Positions 35,263-42,979 of a DNA stretch of 64,000 nt are shown in pieces. Origin of the DNA: JABSSA01 sp039984715. GTDB taxonomy: Bacteria > Pseudomonadota > Alphaproteobacteria > Rhodobacterales > Rhodobacteraceae. Every line of letters begins with the position of its first letter. Positions within the stretch are counted from its first letter, which is position 1. The notes under the pieces are model-generated. The model was not told the origin of the DNA. It did not search any database and was given only the letters and a program-made list of their open reading frames with translations. The stretch spans positions 496,001 through 560,000 of the forward strand of contig JBDWUA010000016.1 of the NCBI GenBank assembly GCA_039984715.1. Direction: 5' to 3'. The translations under genes and the position numbers were made by a program.

Positions 35263-35886
35263 ATGTTGGAACAAGACCCTAAAAGCTTAATCCGCATCGC
35301 ACGTGAAAGCGGTCTGGACGATCAAGTGCAGCCCCTTGATTTAGGCGCGCGCGTGCGTGATTTGCGCAAGGCGCGGTCATGGACATTGGAATATGCAGCC
35401 AGTCAGGCTGGATTGGCGCGATCCACATTGTCGAAAATCGAAAATGGTCAGATGTCGCCAACGTATGAGGCGTTGAAAAAACTGGCTATTGGGCTCGATA
35501 TTTCGGTGCCACAGCTGTTTACCCCGCCACAAGAAGGGCAGGTCAATGGGCGCTTAGCCGTGACCAAATCTGGCGAAGGGAATGCGCAGGCAACGGTTAC
35601 CTATGAACACGAGCTTTTGGCCGAAACGTTGACCAAGAAAAAGATGCTGCCTTATCGGGCACGGATTCGGGCGCGCGACATTGCTGAGTTTAATGGATGG
35701 GTGCGCCATGATGGTGAAGAGTTTCTGTATGTGCTGACTGGTGTCGTGTCGCTTTATACTGAATTTTACGAACCAATCGAAATGCGTCGAGGCGACAGCG
35801 CCTATTACGACGCGACCATGGGCCATAACGTTGTGTCGACCAGCGCCGAAGACGCGACCATTCTGTGGGTGACGTCGCTGGTCTGA
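35263..35886 (+). CDS. XRE-family transcriptional regulator with cupin domain
   Basis: 207 residues. An HTH_3 domain (about 25-80) is seen as RVRDLRKARSWTLEYAASQAGLARSTLSKIENGQMSP, followed by a C-terminal cupin barrel (about 125-200; GEEFLYVLTGVVSLYTE and MRRGDSAYYDATMGHNV). Regulators with this layout usually bind small acids or amines in the cupin and repress or activate an adjacent catabolic operon. Its start lies 60 bases from the start of the divergent CoA ligase, the most likely target. I see no clean palindrome within those 60 bases. Confidence 0.88.
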   Translation: MLEQDPKSLIRIARESGLDDQVQPLDLGARVRDLRKARSWTLEYAASQAGLARSTLSKIENGQMSPTYEALKKLAIGLDISVPQLFTPPQEGQVNGRLAVTKSGEGNAQATVTYEHELLAETLTKKKMLPYRARIRARDIAEFNGWVRHDGEEFLYVLTGVVSLYTEFYEPIEMRRGDSAYYDATMGHNVVSTSAEDATILWVTSLV

Positions 35887-35888
35887 GC

Positions 35889-36101
35889 TTAGGTTTGGGG
35901 TTCGAATTCCTGAAGCATGAAGGCATCCAGTGCGTCGCGGGCTTCTTTCAGCGTCATTTCATGTGTCGCGGCCAGATATTGTTCGAACCGCATCTGATCT
36001 TGTTTCAAGAATGGCATAGCTGACCGTTCCAAATTTGGGAAAGCCACGATCAAACGATCAAAGCTTGCTGCCCAATTTCGCGTCAAATCAAACCAATTCA
36101 T
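35889..36101 (-). CDS. Small conserved hypothetical protein
   Basis: 70 residues: MNWFDLTRNWAASFDRL... and TLKEARDALDAFMLQEFEP. It is acidic, helical, with several aromatic residues, and has no signal peptide or membrane helix. The frame is compact, starts with ATG, and its stop lies two bases from the stop of the regulator on the other strand, all consistent with a real small gene. I do not recognise a family with certainty. Confidence 0.6.
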   Translation of the reverse strand: MNWFDLTRNWAASFDRLIVAFPNLERSAMPFLKQDQMRFEQYLAATHEMTLKEARDALDAFMLQEFEPQT

Positions 36102-36189
36102 AACAACGTCACCCCGCCTCTATCGCAATATGTCCGGTTGTTCCCAAACCAGACCACTCAAATGCCCACGAGCGGCAAAATAGCTAGGT

Positions 36190-36843
36190 TCAGCGTTCTT
36201 TCAAGAGGGGACGCAAAATCAAGTGGCCGATGATCACGCCGATGATCTGCATCGCAATAAACATCACGATGTGCCCGGGATAAATTCCGGCAAATGTGTC
36301 GGACAATCCCCGTGCAATCGTGACAGCTGGGTTGGCAAAACTTGTTGAGGACGTAAACCAATACGCTCCGGTGATATACATCGCGACCAATGCCGGAATT
36401 GCGTCTGGTTTCGAACGCAGTCCACCAAAGATCACGAACAGCAGGCCAAAGGTTGCGACAATCTCAGACCACCATTGCGCGACGCCGGTGCGATGCATGG
36501 TTTGGGATGCTTGCAATATGGGTTGGTCAAACATCAGATGCGTTGCCCACACGCCCAGAATGCCACCTATAAATTGAACGGGAACATAGGCTGCCGCAGA
36601 CTTGGGATCGATATCGCCGCGTAAATAAAACGCTAGGGTCACGGCTGGATTGAAGTGAGCCCCTGAAATCGGCCCAAGAACCGTGATGATGACAAACAGC
36701 ATGGCACCAGTTGCAATAGCATTCGCCAGCAAGGCGATAGCGGTGTTCCCATCGGCGAGAGTTTCGCCCATGATCCCTGATCCGACGACGCCAATCAAAA
36801 GGAACGCAGTTCCCAAGGCTTCTGCACCGAGTTTCTGTATCAT
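36190..36843 (-). CDS. Aquaporin / MIP-family channel (AqpS-like)
   Basis: 217 residues with six membrane helices and two half-helices. Both pore signatures are intact: HFNPAVTLAF (about residue 65) and FANPAVTIAR (about 173), the last arginine being the selectivity residue. The segment TSSTSFANPAVTIARGLSDTFAG resembles the AqpS-type channels of rhizobia and marine bacteria that conduct arsenite or other small solutes, but no arsenic genes are nearby, so water or glycerol remains possible. Start at 36843 precedes MIQKLGAEALGT; upstream codons of the frame lack helix-like sequence. Confidence 0.9.
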   Translation of the reverse strand: MIQKLGAEALGTAFLLIGVVGSGIMGETLADGNTAIALLANAIATGAMLFVIITVLGPISGAHFNPAVTLAFYLRGDIDPKSAAAYVPVQFIGGILGVWATHLMFDQPILQASQTMHRTGVAQWWSEIVATFGLLFVIFGGLRSKPDAIPALVAMYITGAYWFTSSTSFANPAVTIARGLSDTFAGIYPGHIVMFIAMQIIGVIIGHLILRPLLKER

Positions 36844-36858
36844 GTCATTCGCCTTACA

Positions 36859-36905
36859 CGATTGAGATGCACAGGCAATACACTGGCAATGCGTCGGCTC
36901 AATCG
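36859..36905. repeat. 8-base inverted repeat in the aquaporin leader
   Basis: CGATTGAG (36859-36866) and CTCAATCG (36898-36905) flank 31 bases, just upstream of the aquaporin start at 36843. The copies could pair in the leader RNA or form an operator. No known binding motif is recognised. Confidence 0.35.
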
Positions 36906-37021
36906 TTTCTATTTGGAGTTCCCCGAACGTGCCGGGCAGGGTGGTTGATACCAACATTGGTTCCTGAAAGCGCCGTATACCATCGATGTGTCAGCTGTGT
37001 GAAAGGCGACAGATCAATCGG

Positions 37022-37053
37022 TGTTGGGCAGGTTGTTAGACCCATGCCCAACA
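37022..37053. repeat. 9-base inverted repeat after the solute-binding protein gene
   Basis: TGTTGGGCA and TGCCCAACA are perfect arms around a 14-base loop, starting 50 bases after the stop of the minus-strand solute-binding protein gene. No T-run follows on the minus strand, so it is a weak terminator candidate, or an RNA 3'-end stabiliser, or an operator between the aquaporin and the binding-protein gene. Confidence 0.45.
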
Positions 37054-37102
37054 GGGACCTTTGTATTTATCCAGCCTTGGTCGAAAAGTGGATCACGCGG
37101 AA

Positions 37103-38932
37103 TTATTCCTTCCACCACCATATCTCAGGCAAATAATTTGGCCCGTCGCCATACAGCGGAACGGTGTCTGGAAACTTCATTTCTTTGACATGTGCGATGC
37201 GCCCTGCGGCGAAGGTCCAGAATGGAACCACATAGCGGCCTGCCATCAAAAGGCGGTCCAATGCTTTGACCGATGCGTTGAAATCTTCGGTATCGCGCGC
37301 CGACAGCATCGACATGATCATCGCGTCAATGGCGGGGTCTTCGGCCCCCATCCAATTGCGCGATCCATCCAGAACGGCACTTTCGCTGCCCCAATAAAAT
37401 CGCTGCTCGGTGCCGGGCGAAAGGGACACGGCACGTCGATAATAGGACATGTCAAAATCAAACTTGGCCGTGCGTTCATTGTATTGTGCGCTATCCAATG
37501 GTGAGATGACGACATCAATTCCGACAGTGCTCAGCGCTTCGACATAGATGGTGGCAATTTGCCGGGCTTCGGTGGCTGCTGGTGTTAGCAAAATCTCAAA
37601 GCTGAGTACGTCTCCATTGCCGTTTTGCATTTTCCCGTCACTGCCCGGTGTCCAACCTGCTTGTCCCAGCAATTCGGTTGCGCGCGTCGCCGCACCACGA
37701 TCACGTGCTCGTTTGGATCCTTCTGGCAATTCATAGCCGTCCAATGTGCCGGGCAAGAGGTCAGATGCAAACGGTTCAAGCAGTTGTGCGACGCGTCCTT
37801 TGGCTGGGCCGGGTTCAAAGGCGAGAGGTGAGTTCGAAAAATACGAACTGATGCGTGGTTGCTGGCCACCGGTCAGCGCGGCACTGATGTAATTGAAGTT
37901 AAACATCTCAATCAAAGCTTGCCGGACGCGCCAATCATCAAAGGGAGGGCGCCGCGTGTTCATGACAAACCCCGTAATCCCGGATGGCTTGCCGTGGGGG
38001 ACGACCGTTTTGACAACGTCGCCGGAACTGATGCGTGGGAAATCAAATTGCGTGTCCCATTTTGATGCGTTGAATTCTCGTATCGCTGATAGTTCGCCGC
38101 CTTTGAATGCTTCGAACAGCACATCTGAATCGCCGTAAAATTCGATGCGGATGTCATCAAAATTGTTATGGCCTTTGCGAACAGGAAGATCGTTGCCCCA
38201 ATAATCTGGGTTGCGTGTCAGCTTTACAAAGCGTCCCGCGTCATAATCTGAGATCACATAAGGGCCGCTGCTGATCGGAATGTCGTCGATGCGTGCGTTG
38301 GCAAAATCTTTGCCTTCCCATTGCGCTTTCTTCAGGACGGGGCGCAAGCCAGCCAACAGCGCCAATTCCCGGTTATCAGAGTTGAACGTAAATCGGACGG
38401 TTTTGTCATCAATGGCTTCAAGGGAATCGACTTGCCGCCAAAACCCTTGATATCGTCCGTGCCCTTGTGTGCCGAGTGTTTCGAATGACCAGATCACGTC
38501 ATCGATTGTGACCGGGCTGCCATCGGAAAATCGTGCCGAGTCGCGCAGTGCGAATTCGACCCATGAGCGGTCCTCTGCCACACGCACTGATTCAGCCAGT
38601 AGTCCGTACAGGGTGAACGGTTCATCTTGGCTGCGCGCCATCAACGATTCGTTGCCAAAAAAGCGCAATTGCCAGGGCACATTCCCGCGCTGAATGTAGG
38701 GATTCAGACTGTCAAAACTGCCCGGATTTCCAAGGCGAATTTCACCGCCTTTCGGTGCGTTCGCATTGACATAGGGCAGGGCGTTAAAGCCTTCGGCCAA
38801 TGCGGGTTCCCCATACATCGCAAGGCCATGCCGCGATTCTTCATGCGAATCTGCATACCCGCCGCTGGTTCCAAGAATCAGTAAAAGCGCCGTCATAGAC
38901 GCACGAGCGAAGTGGAAAAAATCCCTATTCAT
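37103..38932 (-). CDS. Periplasmic family-5 extracellular solute-binding protein (oligopeptide/YejA type)
   Basis: 609 residues. A signal peptide (ARASMTALLLILGTSGGYA, cleavage about residue 27) leads to a large two-lobed binding domain. Family-5 marks include HGLAMYGEPALAEGFNALPYVN, GEIRLGNPGSFDSLNPYI, FTFNSDNRELALLAGL, and LDRLLMAGRYVVPFW near the end. Such proteins deliver oligopeptides, glutathione, nickel or antimicrobial peptides (YejA group) to an ABC transporter. No permease or ATPase gene is next to it, so it is an orphan here. The RBS-to-ATG region at 38932 is followed by a 461-base gap that contains a candidate small RNA. Confidence 0.9.
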   Translation of the reverse strand: MNRDFFHFARASMTALLLILGTSGGYADSHEESRHGLAMYGEPALAEGFNALPYVNANAPKGGEIRLGNPGSFDSLNPYIQRGNVPWQLRFFGNESLMARSQDEPFTLYGLLAESVRVAEDRSWVEFALRDSARFSDGSPVTIDDVIWSFETLGTQGHGRYQGFWRQVDSLEAIDDKTVRFTFNSDNRELALLAGLRPVLKKAQWEGKDFANARIDDIPISSGPYVISDYDAGRFVKLTRNPDYWGNDLPVRKGHNNFDDIRIEFYGDSDVLFEAFKGGELSAIREFNASKWDTQFDFPRISSGDVVKTVVPHGKPSGITGFVMNTRRPPFDDWRVRQALIEMFNFNYISAALTGGQQPRISSYFSNSPLAFEPGPAKGRVAQLLEPFASDLLPGTLDGYELPEGSKRARDRGAATRATELLGQAGWTPGSDGKMQNGNGDVLSFEILLTPAATEARQIATIYVEALSTVGIDVVISPLDSAQYNERTAKFDFDMSYYRRAVSLSPGTEQRFYWGSESAVLDGSRNWMGAEDPAIDAMIMSMLSARDTEDFNASVKALDRLLMAGRYVVPFWTFAAGRIAHVKEMKFPDTVPLYGDGPNYLPEIWWWKE

Positions 38933-39011
38933 TTTGGCAACAATCCCTGTTCGACCTTGTTTTGTTAACGATACTGGGTCTGAAGCCGTCGCGCATTACC
39001 AAACTTTTACC

Positions 39012-39041
39012 TTGGACTCTGAGCAAAGCATTGATTATAAA
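39012..39041 (+). promoter_or_regulatory. Putative promoter of the small RNA
   Basis: TTGGAC (39012-39017) and TATAAA (39036-39041) are separated by 18 bases and resemble sigma-70 -35 and -10 boxes. The expected start, about 39048-39050, is just before the first hairpin of the candidate small RNA. The -35 is poor (three of six matches), the -10 good. Confidence 0.4.
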
Positions 39042-39048
39042 GGTTGTA

Positions 39049-39123
39049 CTGCTCGATAGGTTTCTTGCCTGTATGAAACCTGCCTCAATAACTCAACGCC
39101 AGCTTCGTGCTGGCGTTTTTTTT
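39049..39123 (+). ncRNA. Candidate trans-acting small RNA (about 75 nt)
   Basis: Elements in order: hairpin one with AGGTTTC (39058-39064), loop TTGCCTGTAT, and GAAACCT (39075-39081); a single-stranded stretch GCCTCAATAACTC; then a strong intrinsic terminator, AACGCCAGC-TTCGT-GCTGGCGTT, followed by eight T (39116-39123). No gene on this strand ends nearby: the gene on the left runs leftward, and the next gene to the right starts 270 bases on. So the terminator must end a short independent transcript. The layout resembles Hfq-dependent small RNAs, and hfq is present in the window. Homology to a known family cannot be tested here. Confidence 0.65.
39095..39123 (+). terminator. Strong intrinsic terminator of the candidate small RNA
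   Basis: Nine-base stem AACGCCAGC/GCTGGCGTT, five-base loop, eight-T tail. No protein-coding gene on this strand can be using it. On the minus strand the tail is A-rich, so it works in the plus direction only. Confidence 0.8.
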
Positions 39124-39393
39124 GTGCTGAGGTTTGCAAACGTTTCGACGGTTTGAACGTAACCGTCCTGCGTGACGTTTAAGCGCCGTTCAATTGAGCC
39201 GTTGGAAACGTCGTGTGGTATGTGTCTTTGATCAAGTATTATGGACGCCTGTCTCGACGTGGTCCTGTTGCCTACGTCTGTGCGCTTTATTTGTGAACGA
39301 GAACACGGCGTTGTGTTGCGTTGCGGCGGTATACTTTGCGCGTGCAGCATGACACTGTGCGGGAAAATGATCGACCCTGATTGGAGACTGAGA

Positions 39394-40179
39394 ATGGCGA
39401 TTGAAATTTCATTGGCGGGAAAGACAGCAATTATCACGGGATCAAATTCCGGGATCGGTCTTGGTGTGGCGCAAGAACTGGCAAAAGCTGGCGCAAATGT
39501 TGTTTTGAACTCGTATACAGACTCTGCTGATGACCACGCTTTGGCCGCAGAAATCGGCGCCCAGTTTGGCGTAGAAGCCCGGTACATCAAAGCGGACATG
39601 TCCAAAGGCGACGAAGCCCGCGCCTTGGTCGAAAAAGCGGGCACTTGCGATATTCTGGTCAACAATGCAGGCATTCAGTTTGTGGCACCGATCCAAGATT
39701 TTCCGGCTGACAAGTGGGATGCAATCATTGCGATCAACATGACATCTGCGTTTCATACAACCGCTGCTGCCTTGCCGATGATGCGTGCGGCGGGTTGGGG
39801 CCGTGTGATTAACATCGCGTCGGCGCATGGGTTGACGGCTTCACCGTATAAATCGGCGTATGTAACGGCGAAACATGGTGTGGTTGGTTTGACCAAAGTC
39901 ACCGCATTAGAAACAGCCGAAGAACCGATCACAGCAAACACTGTGTGTCCGGGGTATGTTCTGACACCATTGGTCGAAGCGCAGATCCCTGACACGATGA
40001 AAGAATACGGCATGGACCGCGAAACCGTGATCCGTGATGTTATGTTGGCGCGCCAACCGTCCAAAGAATTTGCGACAGTGGAACAAATGGGCGGAACAGT
40101 TGCGTTCTTGTGCTCTGATGCTGCGGCGCAAATCACCGGTACTTCGATCAGTGTCGATGGCGGCTGGACGGCGCTTTAA
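39394..40179 (+). CDS. bdhA: 3-hydroxybutyrate dehydrogenase (short-chain dehydrogenase)
   Basis: 261 residues, classical SDR. Cofactor loop ITGSNSGIGLGVAQEL (about 12-27), NNAG motif (about 90), and catalytic Ser/Tyr/Lys set in IASAHG and SPYKSAYVTAKHG (YxxxK). The final ITGTSISVDGGWTAL is typical of bacterial HBDH. It oxidises (R)-3-hydroxybutyrate to acetoacetate in polyhydroxybutyrate turnover. The ATG at 39394 has GGAGACTGAG upstream; the earlier in-frame Met codons are unlikely. A patatin-like lipase follows after 28 bases and probably belongs to the same transcript. Confidence 0.9.
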   Translation: MAIEISLAGKTAIITGSNSGIGLGVAQELAKAGANVVLNSYTDSADDHALAAEIGAQFGVEARYIKADMSKGDEARALVEKAGTCDILVNNAGIQFVAPIQDFPADKWDAIIAINMTSAFHTTAAALPMMRAAGWGRVINIASAHGLTASPYKSAYVTAKHGVVGLTKVTALETAEEPITANTVCPGYVLTPLVEAQIPDTMKEYGMDRETVIRDVMLARQPSKEFATVEQMGGTVAFLCSDAAAQITGTSISVDGGWTAL

Positions 40180-40207
40180 TCGTGATATCTGACCTGAAGG
40201 ACGTTCT

Positions 40208-41242
40208 TTGATGGGTAAACCCAAGCGGATCAATTTGGCTTTGCAGGGTGGTGGCGCACATGGCGCGTTCACTTGGGGTGTGTTGCAGCGCATTTTGGAA
40301 GACGAACGGTTAGAAGTTGCCGGGATTTCTGGAACGTCCGCAGGCGCGTTAAATGGGGCCGCAGTCAAATCAGGTTTGTGCGAAGGCGGGCGCGACAAGG
40401 CGTTGGAAAATCTGGACTGGCTGTGGCGCGAGATTGGCGCAGTGTCTGATACACGCATGCCAAGCTGGATGTCGCCCTTTGGCGTTGAGGGCATTAGCAA
40501 AGCAATGGAGATGAGCCCGGTTTTCCAAATTGGCGAAGCGTGGTCGCGTACAGTGTCACCTTATGCATATGGCCCGTTTTACGAAAACCCGCTTCGGCGG
40601 ATCGTGAAGCGTTTCAATTTCGATATGATCTGTGCGCATTCTGGCCCCGAGTTTTTTGTGAATGCGACGCGTGTGCGTGACGGAAAGCTGCGCGTCTTTA
40701 ATGCGTCAGAAGTGTGCGAAGACGTGATCCTTGCATCCGCCTGTTTGCCAACGATGTTTCAGGCAGTTGAGCTATTTGATGAAAAGACAGGTCGGATCGA
40801 AGCGTTCTGGGATGGAGGGTACACAGGTAACCCGGCTTTGTTCCCTTTATTCGCTGATGCGCTGCCAGAAGACATCGTAGTCATTAATATCAATCCGCTG
40901 GAACGGGACGAAGTGCCCATCAGCCCGCAGCAGATTCAGAACAGGCTGAACGAAATCAGCTTTAATGCATCATTGATGAAAGAGCTGCGTGCCATCAATT
41001 TTGTGCAGCGTTTGTTGCGCGAGGGGGTAATGGAACAAGGGCGGATGTCAGAGGTTTTTGTTCACATGATCTCGGATGATGATCTGATGACCAAGCTAAA
41101 CGTTGCGACCAAGATCATTGCCAACCCAATTGTATTGGGTGAATTGCGCGCAGCCGGATATGAAGCGGCGCATCGTTTTATGGATCAAAGCTATGCAGAT
41201 TTGGGTGAACGTTCCAGCGTCAGTCTAGAAGACATGTTCTAA
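40208..41242 (+). CDS. Patatin-like phospholipase
   Basis: 344 residues. The oxyanion motif LALQGGGAHGAFTWGVLQ (about residues 8-25), the nucleophile GTSAGALNG (G-x-S-x-G, about 42-50) and the dyad aspartate in WDGGYTGNPALFP are intact, so a Ser-Asp hydrolase of the patatin/RssA family is well supported. It likely acts on phospholipids or polyhydroxybutyrate-associated esters in the cytosol. It follows the HBDH gene, a pairing common in alphaproteobacteria, which suggests a role in storage-lipid turnover. Just past its stop, AAGGCGCGCCTT forms a 12-base palindrome shared with the converging DUF502 gene. Confidence 0.88.
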   Translation: MMGKPKRINLALQGGGAHGAFTWGVLQRILEDERLEVAGISGTSAGALNGAAVKSGLCEGGRDKALENLDWLWREIGAVSDTRMPSWMSPFGVEGISKAMEMSPVFQIGEAWSRTVSPYAYGPFYENPLRRIVKRFNFDMICAHSGPEFFVNATRVRDGKLRVFNASEVCEDVILASACLPTMFQAVELFDEKTGRIEAFWDGGYTGNPALFPLFADALPEDIVVININPLERDEVPISPQQIQNRLNEISFNASLMKELRAINFVQRLLREGVMEQGRMSEVFVHMISDDDLMTKLNVATKIIANPIVLGELRAAGYEAAHRFMDQSYADLGERSSVSLEDMF

Positions 41243-41250
41243 GGCGCGCC

Positions 41251-41985
41251 TTATTCCGCAGCCTCTTTCGACATTTCTTCAAGCGCAACTTTCGCGTCTT
41301 TTCCGTTGGGATAAACAAGCCCAGCGGAAATCACGAGTTTTGCAGCGTCTTCCACGGTCATATCCAACTGAATCACGTCTTCCGCTGGGAAAAACAGCAA
41401 GAACCCTGATGTCGGGTTCGGAGTCGTTGGGACAAAAACACTGAGAAGATCGCCATTCTGTCCGGCACGTTCAGCGACTTCACCGCGTGCTTGTGTTGAA
41501 ATGAACCCAATCGCCCAGATGTCTTTGCGAGGATATTCGATCAAGCACGCGTTTTCGAAACTGCGCTCTGTCTGGGCAAAGACAGTTTCCGAGATTTGTT
41601 TGATCCCGTTATAAATCGAACGCACGACCGGAGTGCGTTCAACGATACCTTCGGCCCACCGAATAAATGACCGACCAATGTATCCTTTGGCCAACCAACC
41701 CACAAAGATTGTGAAGAACAAAAAGATGATAAGGCCAATGCCACGCACATTGATCTGCACAGCTGGATCAAGACCCAAATAGGTTTGGATCAATTTGTCA
41801 GGTTGATATTGGTGCGGGACAAGAGGCAGAACAAAGCCATCCACCCAACCCACGACCGACCAAATCAGCCAAATCGTCAACCCAACAGGCGCAATCACGA
41901 CCAGCCCAGTCAGGAAAGACGCGCGAAAAGTCGCGAGCAGGCCGGGGCGGCGGCGTTTGGGCTCAGGATCGAACGGTGTATTCAT
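41251..41985 (-). CDS. DUF502-family membrane protein
   Basis: 244 residues, at least two membrane helices (about 22-44 and 75-100). The N-terminal TFRASFLTGLVVIAPVGLTIWL and the later GLIIFLFFTIFVGWLAKG, followed by RTPVVRSIYNGIKQISET and VFVPTTPNPTSGFLLFFP, are hallmarks of DUF502. The function of the family is unknown; it is membrane-bound, with homologues in many bacteria and plants. It is not in an operon and converges on the patatin gene. Confidence 0.88.
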   Translation of the reverse strand: MNTPFDPEPKRRRPGLLATFRASFLTGLVVIAPVGLTIWLIWSVVGWVDGFVLPLVPHQYQPDKLIQTYLGLDPAVQINVRGIGLIIFLFFTIFVGWLAKGYIGRSFIRWAEGIVERTPVVRSIYNGIKQISETVFAQTERSFENACLIEYPRKDIWAIGFISTQARGEVAERAGQNGDLLSVFVPTTPNPTSGFLLFFPAEDVIQLDMTVEDAAKLVISAGLVYPNGKDAKVALEEMSKEAAE

Positions 41986-42064
41986 TGGCGCTTCAAATAA
42001 AAACTACTTAACGGTACTTATGGTATGGATTGCCGTCCTACAACACGGCAGTTGCAAAGATTGC

Positions 42065-42979
42065 TTACGATTGAACCTCATTGCTTAAATGCGCAGCAAT
42101 CTTGGCTGCAAGGCGGGCATTGTTACGAACAAGCGCAATGTTGGCCGTCAATGATCGTCCTTCAGTCAGTTCAAACAATCGTTGTAACAAGAAAGGTGTG
42201 ACGGCTTTTCCGTGAATTCCTTGTTCATCGGCCTCAGATTGGGCCTGTTTTATTACGGGCGCAAGAACATCCCGTGGAATTTCATGTTCTTCCGGAATTG
42301 GATTTGCGATCAATTGGCCACCCGGCAATCCCAATGCCTGCCGCATTTGGTGCGCGGCTGCGATGTCGGCCGCTGTATCCAACCTGAGCGGCGCGACAAG
42401 ATCACTTTCACGCGACCAAAACGCGGGCAGGGTGTCCTGACCTACTGTGATAACGGGAACGCCATTTGTTTCTAGGACTTCGAGCGTTTTGGGTAGGTCC
42501 AGAATGGCTTTTGCACCCGCGGCGACAACCGTCACCGGTGTCTGAGCAAGCTCCATTAAGTCAGCCGAGATATCGAACGTGTCTTCTGCACCTTTGTGGA
42601 CACCGCCGACTCCTCCGGTCGCGAAGACCGAAATGCCTGCCAAATGCGCCGCGATCATTGTCGCCGCGACTGTGGTTGCGCCAGTTCCGCCCGTGGCCAT
42701 ACACACTGCCATATCCGCGCGGCTGAGTTTGGCGACGTTTTTGGCCTGGGCCAGTGTTTCAAGCTCGGCCTCGTCTAGTCCGACATGAAGGGTACCATCC
42801 AAAACGGCAATCGTCGCAGGGGTTGCGCCTTCAGCCCGCACGTCCGCTTCTACTTTGCGGGCAACCTGAAGGTTCTGTGGCCACGGCATGCCATGTGTGA
42901 TGATCGTGCTTTCTAGCGCGACAACGGGTTTGGATTGGGCCAGCGCGTCGAAAACAGCGGCGGAATGGATCAACTTCAT
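42065..42979 (-). CDS. psuG: Pseudouridine-5'-phosphate glycosidase
   Basis: 304 residues. PsuG splits pseudouridine 5'-phosphate into uracil and ribose 5-phosphate. Typical elements are ALESTIITHGMPWPQNL near the N-terminus, MATGGTGATTVAATMIAAH, FATGGVGGVHKGAEDTFDIS, and VVAAGAKAILDLPKTLE. Older annotation calls this family 'indigoidine synthase A-like', which is not supported. The start at 42979 overlaps the stop of the upstream kinase (42976), so kinase and glycosidase are made together: pseudouridine is phosphorylated, then broken down. Confidence 0.95.
   Translation of the reverse strand: MKLIHSAAVFDALAQSKPVVALESTIITHGMPWPQNLQVARKVEADVRAEGATPATIAVLDGTLHVGLDEAELETLAQAKNVAKLSRADMAVCMATGGTGATTVAATMIAAHLAGISVFATGGVGGVHKGAEDTFDISADLMELAQTPVTVVAAGAKAILDLPKTLEVLETNGVPVITVGQDTLPAFWSRESDLVAPLRLDTAADIAAAHQMRQALGLPGGQLIANPIPEEHEIPRDVLAPVIKQAQSEADEQGIHGKAVTPFLLQRLFELTEGRSLTANIALVRNNARLAAKIAAHLSNEVQS

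Larger units (their letters stand above)
38933..39393. other. 461-base gap between the solute-binding protein and HBDH genes
   Basis: Besides the small-RNA promoter, transcript and terminator (39012-39123) it holds the divergent promoters of the flanking genes. Downstream of the terminator I see a TATACT (39331-39336) that might be the -10 of the HBDH gene, but no convincing -35. No open frame with a ribosome-binding site is present in the gap. Confidence 0.4.

Noticed and set aside
41241..41252. AAGGCGCGCCTT palindrome between patatin and DUF502 genes as a regulatory site
   Set aside because: It lies across two convergent stop codons, so no promoter can be served, and has no T-run; most likely coincidental.
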